From contig NZ_NTHN02000026.1 of the NCBI RefSeq assembly GCF_002300555.2, forward strand, positions 1-64,000: DNA of 64,000 nt, given 5' to 3'. Under the pieces are notes generated by a model, which had not been told where the DNA came from, did no database searches, and saw nothing but the letters and a program-made list of their open reading frames with translations. How positions within the stretch are numbered: position 1 is the stretch's first letter; every line of letters starts with the position of its first letter. Origin of the DNA: Alloyangia mangrovi (GTDB lineage: Bacteria; Pseudomonadota; Alphaproteobacteria; Rhodobacterales; Rhodobacteraceae). Below, one piece after another: positions 26,864-36,231 of this stretch. The position numbers and the translations under genes are program-made.

Positions 26864-29434
26864 ATGTCGCGCTACGACCCCGCCACGATCGAGCCGAAAT
26901 GGCAGGCCGCCTGGGAAGACGCCCTGACCTTCAAGGCCACCCGCTCGGCCGACAAGCCGAAATACTACGTGCTCGAGATGTTCCCCTATCCCTCGGGCCG
27001 TATCCACATCGGCCACGTTCGGAACTACACGATGGGCGACGTGATTGCCCGCTACAAGAAGCAGAACGGCTTCAACGTGCTGCACCCGATGGGCTTCGAC
27101 GCCTTCGGCATGCCGGCCGAGAACGCCGCCATGGCCTCGGGCGGGCACCCCAAGGACTGGACCTATTCCAACATCGACACGATGGTCGCGCAGATGAAGC
27201 CGCTCGGCTTCGGGCTCGACTGGTCGCGCATGTTCGCCACCTGCGATCCGGAATATTACGGCCAGCAGCAGGCGCTCTTCCTCGACATGCTCGACAAGGG
27301 CCTCGTCTACCGCAAGAACGCCGTGGTGAACTGGGACCCGGTCGACATGACCGTGCTGGCCAACGAGCAGGTCGAGAACGGCCGCGGCTGGCGCTCGGGC
27401 GCGCTGGTCGAGCGCAAGGAACTCACCCAGTGGTTCTTCAAGATCTCCGATTTCTCGGGCGAGCTGCTCGACGCGCTCGACACGCTCGATGACTGGCCCG
27501 CCAAGGTGAAGCTGATGCAGGCGAACTGGATCGGCCGTTCGCGCGGCCTTCAGTTCTCCTTCGACACGCTCAACGCCCCCGCCGGTTTCGAGAAGATCGA
27601 GTGCTACACCACTCGCCCCGACACGCTGCATGGTGCCTCCTTCGTCGGCATCTCGCCCGACCACCCGCTCGCGAAAGAGCTGGAAAAGGACAACGCCGAG
27701 CTTGCCGCCTTCGTCGCCGAGTGCCGCCGCATGGGCACCTCGGAAGAGGAGCTGGAAAAAGCCGAGAAGCGTGGCTTCGACACCGGCCTCAAGGTGCGTC
27801 ACCCGTTCGACCCGACTTGGGAGCTGCCGGTCTACATCGCCAACTTCATCCTCATGGATTACGGCACCGGCGCGATCTTCGGCTGCCCCGGCCACGACCA
27901 GCGCGACCACGACTTCTGCAGCAAGTACGGCCTGCCGATCGTGGAAACCTTCGTGCCGCTCGAAGGCGAGATCGACATCCTCAAGGAGCCCTTCGTTCCC
28001 GCCAAGACCGAGAAGGTGCGCTACACTCGCCTCGTCGCCGGGACCGAAGTGCAGACCGGCGAAGAGGGCGTCAACGCCGCCGTCGACTTCTGCGAGAAGA
28101 ACGGCATCGGCGAAGGCGTCACCAAGTACCGCCTGCGCGACTGGGGCCTGTCGCGCCAGCGCTACTGGGGCTGCCCGATTCCCGTGGTCCATTGCGAGGC
28201 CTGCGGCGTGGTGCCCGAGAAGAAGGAAAACCTGCCGATCAGCCTGCCCTACGACGAGGACGGCAAGGCGATCGACTTCTCGGTGCCGGGCAACCCGCTC
28301 GACCGTCACCCCTCGTGGCGCGACTGTTCCTGCCCGTCCTGCGGCGCCCCGGCGCGGCGCGAGACCGACACGATGGACACTTTCGTCGACTCGAGCTGGT
28401 ACTTCGCCCGCTTCACCTCGCCGCGCGCCGAGACGCCCATCGACATGGCCGAGGCCGAGTACTGGATGAACGTCGACCAGTACATCGGCGGCATCGAGCA
28501 CGCGATCCTGCACCTGCTCTACTCGCGCTTCTTCGCCCGTGCGATGAACATCACCGGCCACCTGCCCGAGAAGTCCAAGGAGCCGTTCAACGCGCTCTTC
28601 ACGCAGGGCATGGTGACCCACGCGATCTACCAGACCAAGAACGCCGAGGGCCGCCCGGTCTACCACTACCCCGAGGCGGTCGAGCTGAAGGACGGCAAGG
28701 GCTTCCTCGAGGATGGCACCGAGGTCGAGATCATCCCCTCGGCCAAGATGTCGAAGTCGAAGAATAACGTCGTCGACCCGGTGGCGATCATCGGCCAGTA
28801 CGGGGCTGACACAGCGCGCTGGTTCGTCCTGTCGGACAGCCCGCCCGAACGTGACGTGGAATGGACCGCCTCGGGCGCCGAGGCGGCCTCGAAGCACCTC
28901 GCCCGCGTCTACCGCATCGCCGCCGAGATCGCCGCCTCCGATGCGCCCGCCGGGGCCGAGGATGCCGCACTGCTGCGCGAGATGCACAAGGCGATCCACG
29001 ACGTGACCATGGGCGTCGAGAGCTTCGGCTTCAATGCGGCCATCGCCAAGCTCTACGCCTTCACCGGCGTGCTCGGCAAATCGCAGGCGGGCGCTGCTGC
29101 CAAGAAGGAAGCGGCCAAGGTCCTCGCGCAGCTGATGTCGCCGATGACCCCGCACCTGTCGGAGGAAATCTGGCAGCTGCTCGGCGGCGAGGGGCTCATC
29201 GCCAATGCCGCATGGCCCAAGGCCGACGAGGCGATGCTGGTCGAGGACAGCGTCACCCTGCCGATCCAGGTCAACGGCAAGCGCCGCGGAGAACTCACCG
29301 TTCCCAAGGACATGGCCAAGGAAGAGATTGAAAAACTCGTCCTCGCGCATGAAGCTGTGGTGCGGACCCTCGAAGGGGCCGCCCCGAAGAAGCTCATCGT
29401 TGTGCCTGGCCGGATCGTCAATGTGGTCGCCTGA
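26864..29434 (+). CDS. leuS: Leucyl-tRNA synthetase
   Basis: The 856-residue class I synthetase has the HIGH-type motif [20 protein letters not shown], a CP1 editing domain with the Thr-rich [18 protein letters not shown] and the aspartate region [20 protein letters not shown], the zinc-like [20 protein letters not shown] segment, the KMSKS loop [14 protein letters not shown] and the anticodon-binding and C-terminal domains. I chose the ATG at 26864 ([14 protein letters not shown]). The frame extends to 26762 without conserved features. The 3' end overlaps lptE by 14 bp, starting the leuS-lptE-holA unit found in many proteobacteria. Confidence 0.97.
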   Translation: MSRYDPATIEPKWQAAWEDALTFKATRSADKPKYYVLEMFPYPSGRIHIGHVRNYTMGDVIARYKKQNGFNVLHPMGFDAFGMPAENAAMASGGHPKDWTYSNIDTMVAQMKPLGFGLDWSRMFATCDPEYYGQQQALFLDMLDKGLVYRKNAVVNWDPVDMTVLANEQVENGRGWRSGALVERKELTQWFFKISDFSGELLDALDTLDDWPAKVKLMQANWIGRSRGLQFSFDTLNAPAGFEKIECYTTRPDTLHGASFVGISPDHPLAKELEKDNAELAAFVAECRRMGTSEEELEKAEKRGFDTGLKVRHPFDPTWELPVYIANFILMDYGTGAIFGCPGHDQRDHDFCSKYGLPIVETFVPLEGEIDILKEPFVPAKTEKVRYTRLVAGTEVQTGEEGVNAAVDFCEKNGIGEGVTKYRLRDWGLSRQRYWGCPIPVVHCEACGVVPEKKENLPISLPYDEDGKAIDFSVPGNPLDRHPSWRDCSCPSCGAPARRETDTMDTFVDSSWYFARFTSPRAETPIDMAEAEYWMNVDQYIGGIEHAILHLLYSRFFARAMNITGHLPEKSKEPFNALFTQGMVTHAIYQTKNAEGRPVYHYPEAVELKDGKGFLEDGTEVEIIPSAKMSKSKNNVVDPVAIIGQYGADTARWFVLSDSPPERDVEWTASGAEAASKHLARVYRIAAEIAASDAPAGAEDAALLREMHKAIHDVTMGVESFGFNAAIAKLYAFTGVLGKSQAGAAAKKEAAKVLAQLMSPMTPHLSEEIWQLLGGEGLIANAAWPKADEAMLVEDSVTLPIQVNGKRRGELTVPKDMAKEEIEKLVLAHEAVVRTLEGAAPKKLIVVPGRIVNVVA

Positions 29435-29918
29435 TCGAAGAACCCTGCTTGCAGCCTGCGGCGCCCTGGCGCTCGCGGGCTGCGGCTTCACCCCCGCCTA
29501 CGGGCCGCAGGGCGGCGGGCAGAAGCTGCTCGGGCAGATCGCCTTTGCCGATCCCGACTCGCCCGACGCCTATCTCTACATCCGCCGGATCGAGGAACGC
29601 CTCGGCCGCGCCGCGCCGGGCGCGCCCTATCGGCTCGACACCTCGCTGAAGACCGAGACCTCGGGCCACGGCTCGCTCGCCGACGGCAACACCACGCGCA
29701 TCCGGGTGATCGGCACCGCGACCTTCACGCTGCGCGACGCGGTGACCAACGAGGCGCTGACCACGGGCAACACCTCCTCCTTCACCGGCTATTCCACCAC
29801 CGGCTCGACCGCCGCCACCCAGGCCGCCGAGCGCGACGCCGAGGAACGGCTGATGCTCATGCTTGCCGACCGGGTGATCGACCGGCTGCTGCTCGTCGCG
29901 GCGGACCTGCCGCAGTGA
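29421..29918 (+). CDS. lptE: LPS-assembly lipoprotein LptE
   Basis: The 165-residue outer-membrane lipoprotein plugs LptD and binds LPS during export. The start [20 protein letters not shown] is followed by the lipobox cysteine (ALAGC). The DRRTLL stretch resembles a Tat-like signal but a Sec lipoprotein signal is more usual. [19 protein letters not shown] and the C-terminal [20 protein letters not shown] region fit LptE. The ATG lies inside leuS and holA begins 10 bp after the stop. This leuS-lptE-holA order strongly supports the call. Confidence 0.9.
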   Translation: MWSPDRRTLLAACGALALAGCGFTPAYGPQGGGQKLLGQIAFADPDSPDAYLYIRRIEERLGRAAPGAPYRLDTSLKTETSGHGSLADGNTTRIRVIGTATFTLRDAVTNEALTTGNTSSFTGYSTTGSTAATQAAERDAEERLMLMLADRVIDRLLLVAADLPQ

Positions 29919-29928
29919 CGGGGGCCTC

Positions 29929-30957
29929 GTGAAACTCGGCGGGCGCGACGCACAGGCCTTCTTCCGCAAGCCGGATCCGACCGGCTCGGGCGTGCTCCTC
30001 TACGGCGAGGATGCCATGCGCGTGGCGCACCGGCGGCAGGAGGTCATCACCGCCCTTGTCGGCCCCGAGGCCGAGGCCGAGATGCGCCTCACCCGCATGG
30101 GCGGCGCCGACCTGCGCAAGGATCCCGCGCTGCTGCTCGATGCGGTCAAGGCGCAGGGTTTCTTCCCCGGCCCGCGCGTCGTCTTCGTCGAGGAGGCCAC
30201 CGACGGGCTCGCCAAGACCATGGGCGCGGCGCTGACCGACTGGCGCCCGGGCGATGCGCAGATCATCGTCACCGCCGGGCAACTCACCGCAAAATCCGCC
30301 CTGCGCAAGCTCTTCGAGGCCGCCCCCGCGGCGCTGGCCATCGGCATCTACTCCGACCCGCCGGGCCGCGACGAGATCGAGGCGGCTCTTTCCAAGGCCG
30401 GGCTCACCCAGGTCGACCGCGCCGCCTTCGACGCGCTCGAACATCTCGCCCGCGCGCTCGAGCCGGGCGACTTCCGGCAGGTTCTCGAAAAGCTCGGGCT
30501 CTACAAGCTCGAAGATCCCGCGCCGCTCACCCCCGAGGAGGTGGCGCTCTGCGCCCCCGCCTCGATCGAGGCCGAGCTTGACGACATCCTCAACGTCGTG
30601 GCCGAGGGCCGCTCGCCCGAGATCGGCCCGCTGATGCAGCGGCTCGAAGGGCAGGGGGTCGCGCCGGTGACCTTGCTGATCATGGCCATGCGCCACTTCC
30701 GCGTGCTCTACGCGCTGGCCTCGGCCCAGGGCGGCCCGCAGGCCGGGGTGCAGCGCCTGCGCCCGCCGCTCTTCGGCCCGCGCCGCGACCGCATGCTGCG
30801 CCAGGCCTCGAATTGGAACGCCGACCGGCTCGAGGATGCGCTGGGGATGCTGATGGAGACCGACCTCTCGATCCGCTCCGCCGGCGCCCGCGCGCCCGCC
30901 ATGGCGCTGGTCGAGCGCAACTTCGTGCGCCTCGCCTGGCTCGCCTCGCGGCGCTAG
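29929..30957 (+). CDS. holA: DNA polymerase III delta subunit
   Basis: The 342-residue clamp-loader subunit opens the beta clamp. A GTG start gives MKLGGRDAQAFFRKPDPTGS. It has a AAA+-like fold without a functional P-loop, as expected of delta. Segments include GVLLYGEDAMRVAHRRQEVI, FFPGPRVVFVEEATDGLAKT and the C-terminal helical domain with LLIMAMRHFRVLYALASAQG. Length is typical. It is convergent with the YrhK gene, with a 4-bp gap. Confidence 0.92.
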   Translation: MKLGGRDAQAFFRKPDPTGSGVLLYGEDAMRVAHRRQEVITALVGPEAEAEMRLTRMGGADLRKDPALLLDAVKAQGFFPGPRVVFVEEATDGLAKTMGAALTDWRPGDAQIIVTAGQLTAKSALRKLFEAAPAALAIGIYSDPPGRDEIEAALSKAGLTQVDRAAFDALEHLARALEPGDFRQVLEKLGLYKLEDPAPLTPEEVALCAPASIEAELDDILNVVAEGRSPEIGPLMQRLEGQGVAPVTLLIMAMRHFRVLYALASAQGGPQAGVQRLRPPLFGPRRDRMLRQASNWNADRLEDALGMLMETDLSIRSAGARAPAMALVERNFVRLAWLASRR

Positions 30958-30961
30958 GCGC

Positions 30962-31249
30962 TCAACCGTCGCACTGCTCGCGCTCGGCGAGTCGGTCGAG
31001 TTTACCCATCCGCCAGAGCTTGATTTCGCGCGCCAGCCGCAGCGAGGGCTTCACCATGAAAAGCACCGAGCCGATGGTGAAGAGCCAGATGGCTTCGGTT
31101 TCGTACCGCTTCCAGAAGAACAGCACCGAGCCGAGGGTGAAACAGAGGGCAGCGCCGAAATCCACCGCCGTATGGGCAATTTCGAACAGCGCGTAGACGC
31201 GCCGCGTGTCCGCGTTGCGCTCGCGGTTGCGGTGATCGAAGAGCTTCAT
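30962..31249 (-). CDS. YrhK-like small membrane protein
   Basis: The 95-residue protein has two hydrophobic helices (about 25-45 and 52-72: DFGAALCFTLGSVLFFWKRY, then AIWLFTIGSVLFMVKPSLRL) framed by charged ends. The pattern matches the YrhK domain, of unknown function. The ATG at 31249 is chosen. It lies downstream of pheS on the same strand beyond a terminator at 31273, so it needs read-through or its own promoter. Confidence 0.8.
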   Translation of the reverse strand: MKLFDHRNRERNADTRRVYALFEIAHTAVDFGAALCFTLGSVLFFWKRYETEAIWLFTIGSVLFMVKPSLRLAREIKLWRMGKLDRLAEREQCDG

Positions 31250-31272
31250 GTCGCAGAAGATGGCGCATGGTC

Positions 31273-31310
31273 CGAAAAGGAAAAGGCCCGGCGCTGATGC
31301 ACCGGGCCCC
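31273..31310 (-). terminator. Terminator after pheS
   Basis: On the minus strand, the stem GGCCCGG/CCGGGCC (31285-31291 with 31302-31308) is followed by TTTTCCTTTT. Confidence 0.85.
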
Positions 31311-31359
31311 AAAACTCTTGCACCGTCGCACCAAACGCGACAGCTCGCCCTCTTCGCGC

Positions 31360-32430
31360 TTAGCGCGACAGGCCACCATGCAGCGTCGGCATGTCCAGCG
31401 AGGCAAAGCCGTAGTGGCGCAGCCAGCGCAGGTCCGAATCGAAGAAGGCGCGGAGGTCGGGGATGCCGTATTTCAGCATGGCGATCCGGTCGATGCCCAT
31501 GCCGAAGGCGAAACCCTGCCACTCGTTCGGGTCGATCCCGCCGGCCTGCAGCACCTTGGGGTGCACCATGCCCGAGCCGAGCACTTCCAGCCAGTCGTCG
31601 CCCTCGCCCACGGTGACCGAGCCGTCCTTCCACTGGCACTGGATGTCCACCTCGGCCGAGGGTTCGGTGAACGGGAAGTGCGAGGCGCGGAAGCGGGTCT
31701 TCACCGAACGGCCGAAATAGGCCGAGAAGAACTCCTCCAGCACCCACTTGAGGTTCGCCATCGAGATGTCCTTGTCGATGGCGAGGCCCTCGACCTGGTG
31801 GAACATCGGCGTGTGGGTCTGGTCGTAATCGGCGCGGTAGACGCGGCCCGGGCAGATGATCCGGGTGGGCGCGCCACCGGCTTCCATCGAGCGGATCTGC
31901 ACCGGCGAGGTATGGGTGCGCAGCACATGCGGCGGGCGCTCGTCCCCCTCGGCACGGTGCATGTAGAAGGTGTCCATCTCGGCGCGGGCCGGGTGGTGGC
32001 CGGGGATGTTCAGCGCGTCGAAGTTGTACCAGTCGGTCTCGACCTGTGGGCCCTCGGCGACGGCGAAGCCCATGTCGGCGAAGATCGCGGTGCACTCTTC
32101 CCAGACCTGGCTGACGGGGTGGATGCTGCCCATGCGGCGGCCTCGGCCGGGCAGGGTCACGTCGAGCCATTCCGCCTGCAACCGCTCGTTCAGCGCCGCA
32201 TCCGCCAGCGCCGCCTTCTTGGCGCCGAGGGCGGCGTTGATCTCGTCCTTCAGCGCGTTAAGCTTCGGCCCCATGAGCTGACGCTCCTCGGGGCTCATCT
32301 TGCCGAGCTCGCGCATCTGCAGGCTGATCTCGCCCTTCTTGCCCACGGCCTGCACCCGCAGATCCTCAAGCGCGGATTCATCCGCCGCCTTGCCAATCAG
32401 GTCGATATACTTGTCGCGCAGGTCGTCCAT
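31360..32430 (-). CDS. pheS: Phenylalanyl-tRNA synthetase alpha subunit
   Basis: The 356-residue class II synthetase subunit has the N-terminal coiled coil [20 protein letters not shown], motif 1 [19 protein letters not shown], motif 2 [19 protein letters not shown] and motif 3 [21 protein letters not shown] chose the ATG at 32430. A frame to 32493 adds unconserved residues. No pheT gene is adjacent or in the window, so the beta subunit must be encoded elsewhere. A terminator at 31273 closes the unit. Confidence 0.96.
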   Translation of the reverse strand: MDDLRDKYIDLIGKAADESALEDLRVQAVGKKGEISLQMRELGKMSPEERQLMGPKLNALKDEINAALGAKKAALADAALNERLQAEWLDVTLPGRGRRMGSIHPVSQVWEECTAIFADMGFAVAEGPQVETDWYNFDALNIPGHHPARAEMDTFYMHRAEGDERPPHVLRTHTSPVQIRSMEAGGAPTRIICPGRVYRADYDQTHTPMFHQVEGLAIDKDISMANLKWVLEEFFSAYFGRSVKTRFRASHFPFTEPSAEVDIQCQWKDGSVTVGEGDDWLEVLGSGMVHPKVLQAGGIDPNEWQGFAFGMGIDRIAMLKYGIPDLRAFFDSDLRWLRHYGFASLDMPTLHGGLSR

Positions 32431-32512
32431 TCCGGGCCTCTTCCGAGCATCTCTTCGGGTCCGTCCACTACCGGCTGCGGCTCCGGCGCGCAAGCCTGCG
32501 CCGCGCCGCTAG

Positions 32513-32570
32513 TTCTTCTAGGCGCAAATATCCCGGGGGAGCTGCCGCAGGCAGCGGGGGCAGAGCCCCA
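32513..32570 (+). repeat. Dispersed intergenic repeat, copy D
   Basis: The core TTCTTCTAGGcgcAAATATC is followed by the 6-bp stem GCTGCC-gca-GGCAGC (32541-32555) and GGGGGCagaGCCCC. It lies between rplT (3' side) and pheS (5' side). Confidence 0.85.
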
Positions 32571-32587
32571 TCGGCGCGCGTAAAACG

Positions 32588-32617
32588 GAAAACGCCGCCC
32601 CCGGAGGAGCGGCGTTT
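32588..32617 (-). terminator. Terminator after rplT
   Basis: On the minus strand, the stem AACGCCGC/GCGGCGTT (32591-32598 with 32609-32616) is followed by TTCCGTTTTA. Confidence 0.8.
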
Positions 32618-32641
32618 CGAGAAGTCAGCCGTTGGCGCCGA

Positions 32642-33007
32642 TCAGGCAGCCAGCGCGCCCTTCGCCTGGTCGACGATGGCGTTGAAGGCTTCCGGCTCGT
32701 GCACGGCGAGATCCGCCAGCACTTTACGGTCGACTTCGATGCCAGCCAGGTTCAGGCCGTTGATGAACTTCGAGTAGGTCAGAGCCTCGTCATGTGCGCG
32801 CACGGCCGCGTTGATCCGCTGGATCCACAGGGCGCGGAAGTTGCGCTTGCGGTTCTTGCGGTCGCGGGTCGCGTACTGGTTGGCCTTGTCGACGGCCTGG
32901 GCTGCAACCTTGAAGGTGTTCTTGCGGCGGCCGTAGTAACCTTTGGCTGCCTTGATGACCTTCTTGTGACGGGCGTGGGTGACGACACCACCTTTGACTC
33001 GTGCCAT
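32642..33007 (-). CDS. rplT: 50S ribosomal protein L20
   Basis: The 121-residue L20 is an early 23S rRNA-binding assembly protein. It has the basic N-terminus [40 protein letters not shown] and the C-terminal domain [20 protein letters not shown]. Its start follows gagagctgaac. It is downstream of rpmI in the usual rpmI-rplT order. infC is absent, which is common in this order. Autoregulation by L20 is known in other bacteria, but I see no obvious L20 mimic here. Confidence 0.98.
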   Translation of the reverse strand: MARVKGGVVTHARHKKVIKAAKGYYGRRKNTFKVAAQAVDKANQYATRDRKNRKRNFRALWIQRINAAVRAHDEALTYSKFINGLNLAGIEVDRKVLADLAVHEPEAFNAIVDQAKGALAA

Positions 33008-33024
33008 TGTTCAGCTCTCCTATA

Positions 33025-33225
33025 TCAGCGGTCGTAGGGCATGTAGCCCTTGACGATTTTCGCGTCGGGAGCCGACAGCGTGGTCGTGCCGCGCGCGTCG
33101 CGGATGAATTTCGTGGTGCGCTTGATCATGCCGTGGCGCTTGCCTGCCTGACCAGCGACGATCTTGCCGGTCGCGGTGACCTTGAAGCGCTTCTTGGCGC
33201 TCGACTTCGTCTTCATCTTGGGCAT
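33025..33225 (-). CDS. rpmI: 50S ribosomal protein L35
   Basis: The 66-residue very basic protein [20 protein letters not shown] ... GYMPYDR is complete L35. The start at 33225 is preceded by AAGGAGA on the minus strand. The frame to 33384 is an upstream extension without L35 character. It lies 17 bp before rplT. The 180-bp upstream spacer (33226-33405) separates it from the pyk 3' end and should hold the promoter. Confidence 0.98.
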   Translation of the reverse strand: MPKMKTKSSAKKRFKVTATGKIVAGQAGKRHGMIKRTTKFIRDARGTTTLSAPDAKIVKGYMPYDR

Positions 33226-33405
33226 TTTCGTCTCCTTAACGAAGTGCGTACAGGCGCGACTCGGCATGCCGCAATGGGCCGGCCGCGCGGTTAGAGGCGC
33301 CCCTATAGGCGGGGCCCATGTCATTTGCAAGCCGGAATCGCCTCCGGAAGGGCCGGGACCAGGACCCGCGCGGGCCTGCGGCACGGGTCCCGCCCCGGGG
33401 ACGGA

Positions 33406-34851
33406 TCACTCGGGATCGGTCGAGTAGATCAGCCGCTCGTCGCAGGGGGCGACGCGCAGGATGTTGGTGGTGCCCGACATGTTGAAGGGCACGCCGGCGG
33501 TCACGATGATATGGTCCTCGGTGCCGGCGTAGCCCTGCGCCCGCGCCGCACGCGCGGCGTTGACCACCGCCTGCTTGAAGCGCTCGAGCTCGCCGGTCAT
33601 CACGCAATTGGTGCCCCAGGTCAGCGACAGCCGCCGCGCCGTGCCGCGCAGCGAGGTCATGGCGATGATCGGCACCCGCGGCCGTTCGCGCGCGACCAGC
33701 GCCGCAGTGGTGCCCGAGGAGGTGAAGCAGCAGATCGCCTTGACGTTGGCGGTCTCGGCGATCTCCCGCGCCGCGGCGACGATGCCGTCGGCCACTGTGG
33801 CGCGCTGGATGTTGCGCGAGTTCTCCATGACCTCGGTGAAGGTGGGATCCTTCTCGACGCTGATGGCGACGTTATTCATCGTCGTCACCGCCTCGACCGG
33901 GTATTGCCCAGCGGCGGATTCGGCCGACAGCATGACCGCGTCGGCGCCCTCGTAGATCGCCGTCGCCACGTCCGAGACCTCGGCGCGGGTCGGCATCGGG
34001 CTCTCGATCATCGATTCGAGCATCTGGGTCGCCACGATCACCGGCTTGCCGGCGGCGCGGCATTTGCGGATCAGCCGCTTCTGGATCGGCGGCACCGCCT
34101 GCACCGGCAGTTCCACCCCGAGATCGCCGCGGGCCACCATGATGCCGTCCGAAACCGCAAGGATCTCGTCAAAGGCCTTCACCGCCGAGGGCTTCTCGAT
34201 CTTCGACAGGATCGCGGCGCGGCCGTCGCAGAGCTTGCGCGCCTCCTCCACGTCCTCGGGACGCTGCACGAAGCTCAGCGCCAGCCAGTCGACACCGAGT
34301 GCCGCGGCGAACTCGAGGTCGGCCCGGTCCTTCTCGGACAGCGCCGCCAGCGGCAGCACCACGTCCGGCACGTTCACGCCCTTGCGGTTCGAGATGGTGC
34401 CGCCCGCCTCGATCACGCAATTGGCGAAGTCCTCGCCGCATTCCTCGACCCGCATGCGGATCTTGCCGTCGTTGACCAGCAGGTGCGCGCCGACGCCGAG
34501 CGCCTGGAAGATCTCGGGGTGGGGCAGGCACACGCGCTTGTCGGTGCCCGGCGCCTCGTCGAGATCGAAGCGGAAGGTCTCGCCCCATTCCAGCTCTTCC
34601 GAGCCATTGGCGAATTCGCCGACGCGCAGCTTCGGCCCCTGTAGGTCGGCGAGGATGGCGATCGGGCTGTCGAGGTCCTTCTCGACCTGCCGGATGGCGC
34701 GGTGCAGCTTGGTGATGTCCTCGTGGCTGCCGTGGCTCATGTTCAGGCGGAACACGTCCGCCCCGGCCTCGTGCAGCGTGCGGATCATCTCGTAGGTATT
34801 GCTGGCCGGCCCGAGCGTGGCCACGATCTTCACTTTGCGCAAACGTCTCAT
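33406..34851 (-). CDS. pyk: Pyruvate kinase
   Basis: The 481-residue enzyme converts PEP and ADP to pyruvate and ATP. KIVATLGPASNTYEMIRTLH, the substrate loop FRLNMSHGSHEDI, the ILSKIEKPSAVKAFDEILAV motif, the catalytic IMVARGDLGVELPVQAVPPI and the C-terminal domain (about 350-475) are all present. The start MRRLRKVK is preceded by AGGAG on the minus strand. A palindromic LacI-type operator lies about 115 bp upstream, and related sites precede pckA, hinting at shared carbon control. Confidence 0.97.
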   Translation of the reverse strand: MRRLRKVKIVATLGPASNTYEMIRTLHEAGADVFRLNMSHGSHEDITKLHRAIRQVEKDLDSPIAILADLQGPKLRVGEFANGSEELEWGETFRFDLDEAPGTDKRVCLPHPEIFQALGVGAHLLVNDGKIRMRVEECGEDFANCVIEAGGTISNRKGVNVPDVVLPLAALSEKDRADLEFAAALGVDWLALSFVQRPEDVEEARKLCDGRAAILSKIEKPSAVKAFDEILAVSDGIMVARGDLGVELPVQAVPPIQKRLIRKCRAAGKPVIVATQMLESMIESPMPTRAEVSDVATAIYEGADAVMLSAESAAGQYPVEAVTTMNNVAISVEKDPTFTEVMENSRNIQRATVADGIVAAAREIAETANVKAICCFTSSGTTAALVARERPRVPIIAMTSLRGTARRLSLTWGTNCVMTGELERFKQAVVNAARAARAQGYAGTEDHIIVTAGVPFNMSGTTNILRVAPCDERLIYSTDPE

Positions 34852-34964
34852 CTGGGACTCCTCGACCTCCTGCCGCGGCCGCGTCGGGCCGCCTTGCTGC
34901 GGAGCAGCGTATTCTCATTCAGAATAGTGGTTCAAAGTTAAACCAACCACCCTCGTCACGGTTA

Positions 34965-34978
34965 GGTTATCGCTAACA
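34965..34978. promoter_or_regulatory. LacI-type operator candidate upstream of pyk
   Basis: GGTTATCGCTAACA matches the palindrome TGTTAGCGCTAACA at 12 of 14 positions, with the central CG typical of LacI-family sites. I associate this palindrome with CceR in Rhodobacterales. It lies 114-127 bp upstream of the pyk start. The regulator identity is inference. Confidence 0.55.
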
Positions 34979-35081
34979 GTCGCGCCTTTTATTGCGGAAT
35001 TCCCTTCCCGGCGCAACTGATCTAGAGAGGTCCTATCACGACAGGTCCTACCAAGACATGGCCGCAGACTGCGAAGCTATC

Positions 35082-35819
35082 ATGACCCATACGCCATTCC
35101 ACATCGAGGGCGCCACGCGCAAAGGCCGCTTTCTCGTCACCTGCGATCATGCGACCAATAGCGTGCCGGCGGAGCTCGGGGGAAGCCTCGGTCTGCCGCC
35201 CGAGGACATGGCCCGGCACATTGCCTACGATATAGGCGCGTTGGGGACCGCCCGCGCCCTGGCCGAGGCGCTCGACAGCCCGCTGGTCTGGTCCGACTTC
35301 TCGCGCCTGGTCATCGATCCCAACCGCGGCGAAGACGACCCGACGCTGCTGATGCGGCTCTACGACGGCTCGATCATCCCCGGCAACCGCCACGCGGATG
35401 CGGCCGAGCGCCAGCGCCGGATCGAGGCCTACTGGCGACCCTATCACGCCGCCGTCGCCGGGCTGCTCGACACCCGCCCCGAGCTGGCGCTGGTTTCGGT
35501 GCATTCCTTCACCCCGCAGCTGCGCGGGCGCCTGCCGCGGCCCTGGCACCTCGGCATCCTGCACGCCTGGGACGCCCGGCTCTCGGACGCGCTGCTTGAC
35601 TTGCTGGCGCGGCAACCCGATCTGGTGGTGGGACGCAACGAGCCCTATCCCGGGCATCTGCCCGGTGACGCCGTGCACCGCCATGCGCTGAAACACGCCC
35701 GTCACAACACGCTGATCGAGCTGCGCAACGACCTCATCGCCGAGCCCGAGGCGCAGGAAGACTGGGGCCGCCGCCTCGCGCCGCTGCTGAAGACCGCGCT
35801 CGCCCGCGCCCCCGAGTAA
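35082..35819 (+). CDS. N-formylglutamate amidohydrolase family protein
   Basis: The 245-residue protein is of the FGase family (histidine degradation or related formyl-amide hydrolysis). The metal-site motif is FLVTCDHATNSVPAELG, followed by HIAYDIGALGTARALAEAL, SRLVIDPNR, VSVHSFTPQLRGRLPRPWHL and the C-terminal HALKHARHNTLIELRNDLI. I prefer the ATG at 35082 (MTHTPFHIEG), the usual start in relatives. ATG at 35058 and an open frame to 34992 are alternatives. No other hut genes are adjacent, so the substrate may not be formylglutamate. It ends 13 bp before the DUF1244 gene. Confidence 0.85.
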   Translation: MTHTPFHIEGATRKGRFLVTCDHATNSVPAELGGSLGLPPEDMARHIAYDIGALGTARALAEALDSPLVWSDFSRLVIDPNRGEDDPTLLMRLYDGSIIPGNRHADAAERQRRIEAYWRPYHAAVAGLLDTRPELALVSVHSFTPQLRGRLPRPWHLGILHAWDARLSDALLDLLARQPDLVVGRNEPYPGHLPGDAVHRHALKHARHNTLIELRNDLIAEPEAQEDWGRRLAPLLKTALARAPE

Positions 35820-35832
35820 GAGGAGAGAGACC

Positions 35833-36147
35833 ATGGACGACCAGACCCGCATCGAGCTCGAGGCCGCCGCCTTCCGCCGGCTGCGCCAGCACCTGATGGA
35901 AGACCGCCCCGACGTTCAGAACATCGACCTGATGAACCTCGCCGGCTTCTGCCGCAACTGCCTGTCGCGCTGGTACGAGGAAGCCGCCACCGAACGCGGC
36001 CTCGAGATGAGCAAATCCGAGGCCCGCGAGATCTTCTACGGCATGCCCTATGACGACTGGCGCGCGCAGAACCAGACCGAAGCGAGCCCCGACAAGCAGG
36101 CCGCCTTCGAGAAGGCCTTCACGGAAAACGTCACCGACAATACGTAA
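35833..36147 (+). CDS. DUF1244 domain protein
   Basis: The 104-residue protein has the DUF1244 signature NLAGFCRNCLSRWYEEAATE and AREIFYGMPYDDWRAQNQTE. The CRNC pair and the short helical fold are constant in the family, whose function is unknown. The start is preceded by AGGAGAGAG. It is probably co-transcribed with the amidohydrolase gene, a pairing I recall from other alphaproteobacteria. Repeat E begins 18 bp after the stop. Confidence 0.9.
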   Translation: MDDQTRIELEAAAFRRLRQHLMEDRPDVQNIDLMNLAGFCRNCLSRWYEEAATERGLEMSKSEAREIFYGMPYDDWRAQNQTEASPDKQAAFEKAFTENVTDNT

Positions 36148-36164
36148 GGCACCAGCCCCGCCGC

Positions 36165-36222
36165 GTCTTCTAGGTCCAAATATCCCACGGGGGTCCGGGG
36201 GTGTGAAACCCCCGGTCCCGCC
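36165..36222 (+). repeat. Dispersed intergenic repeat, copy E (divergent tail)
   Basis: The core TCTTCTAGGtccAAATATCC is intact. The small stem is missing and the final hairpin is a different one, CCGGGGG-tgtgaaa-CCCCCGG. It lies between the convergent DUF1244 and Rieske oxygenase genes. Confidence 0.8.
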
Positions 36223-36231
36223 CTCTCCGCC

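Noticed and set aside
26735-29491. Minus-strand open frame of about 900 codons opposite leuS
   Set aside because: It is a shadow of leuS, whose HIGH and KMSKS motifs are clear. The translation lacks any family pattern.
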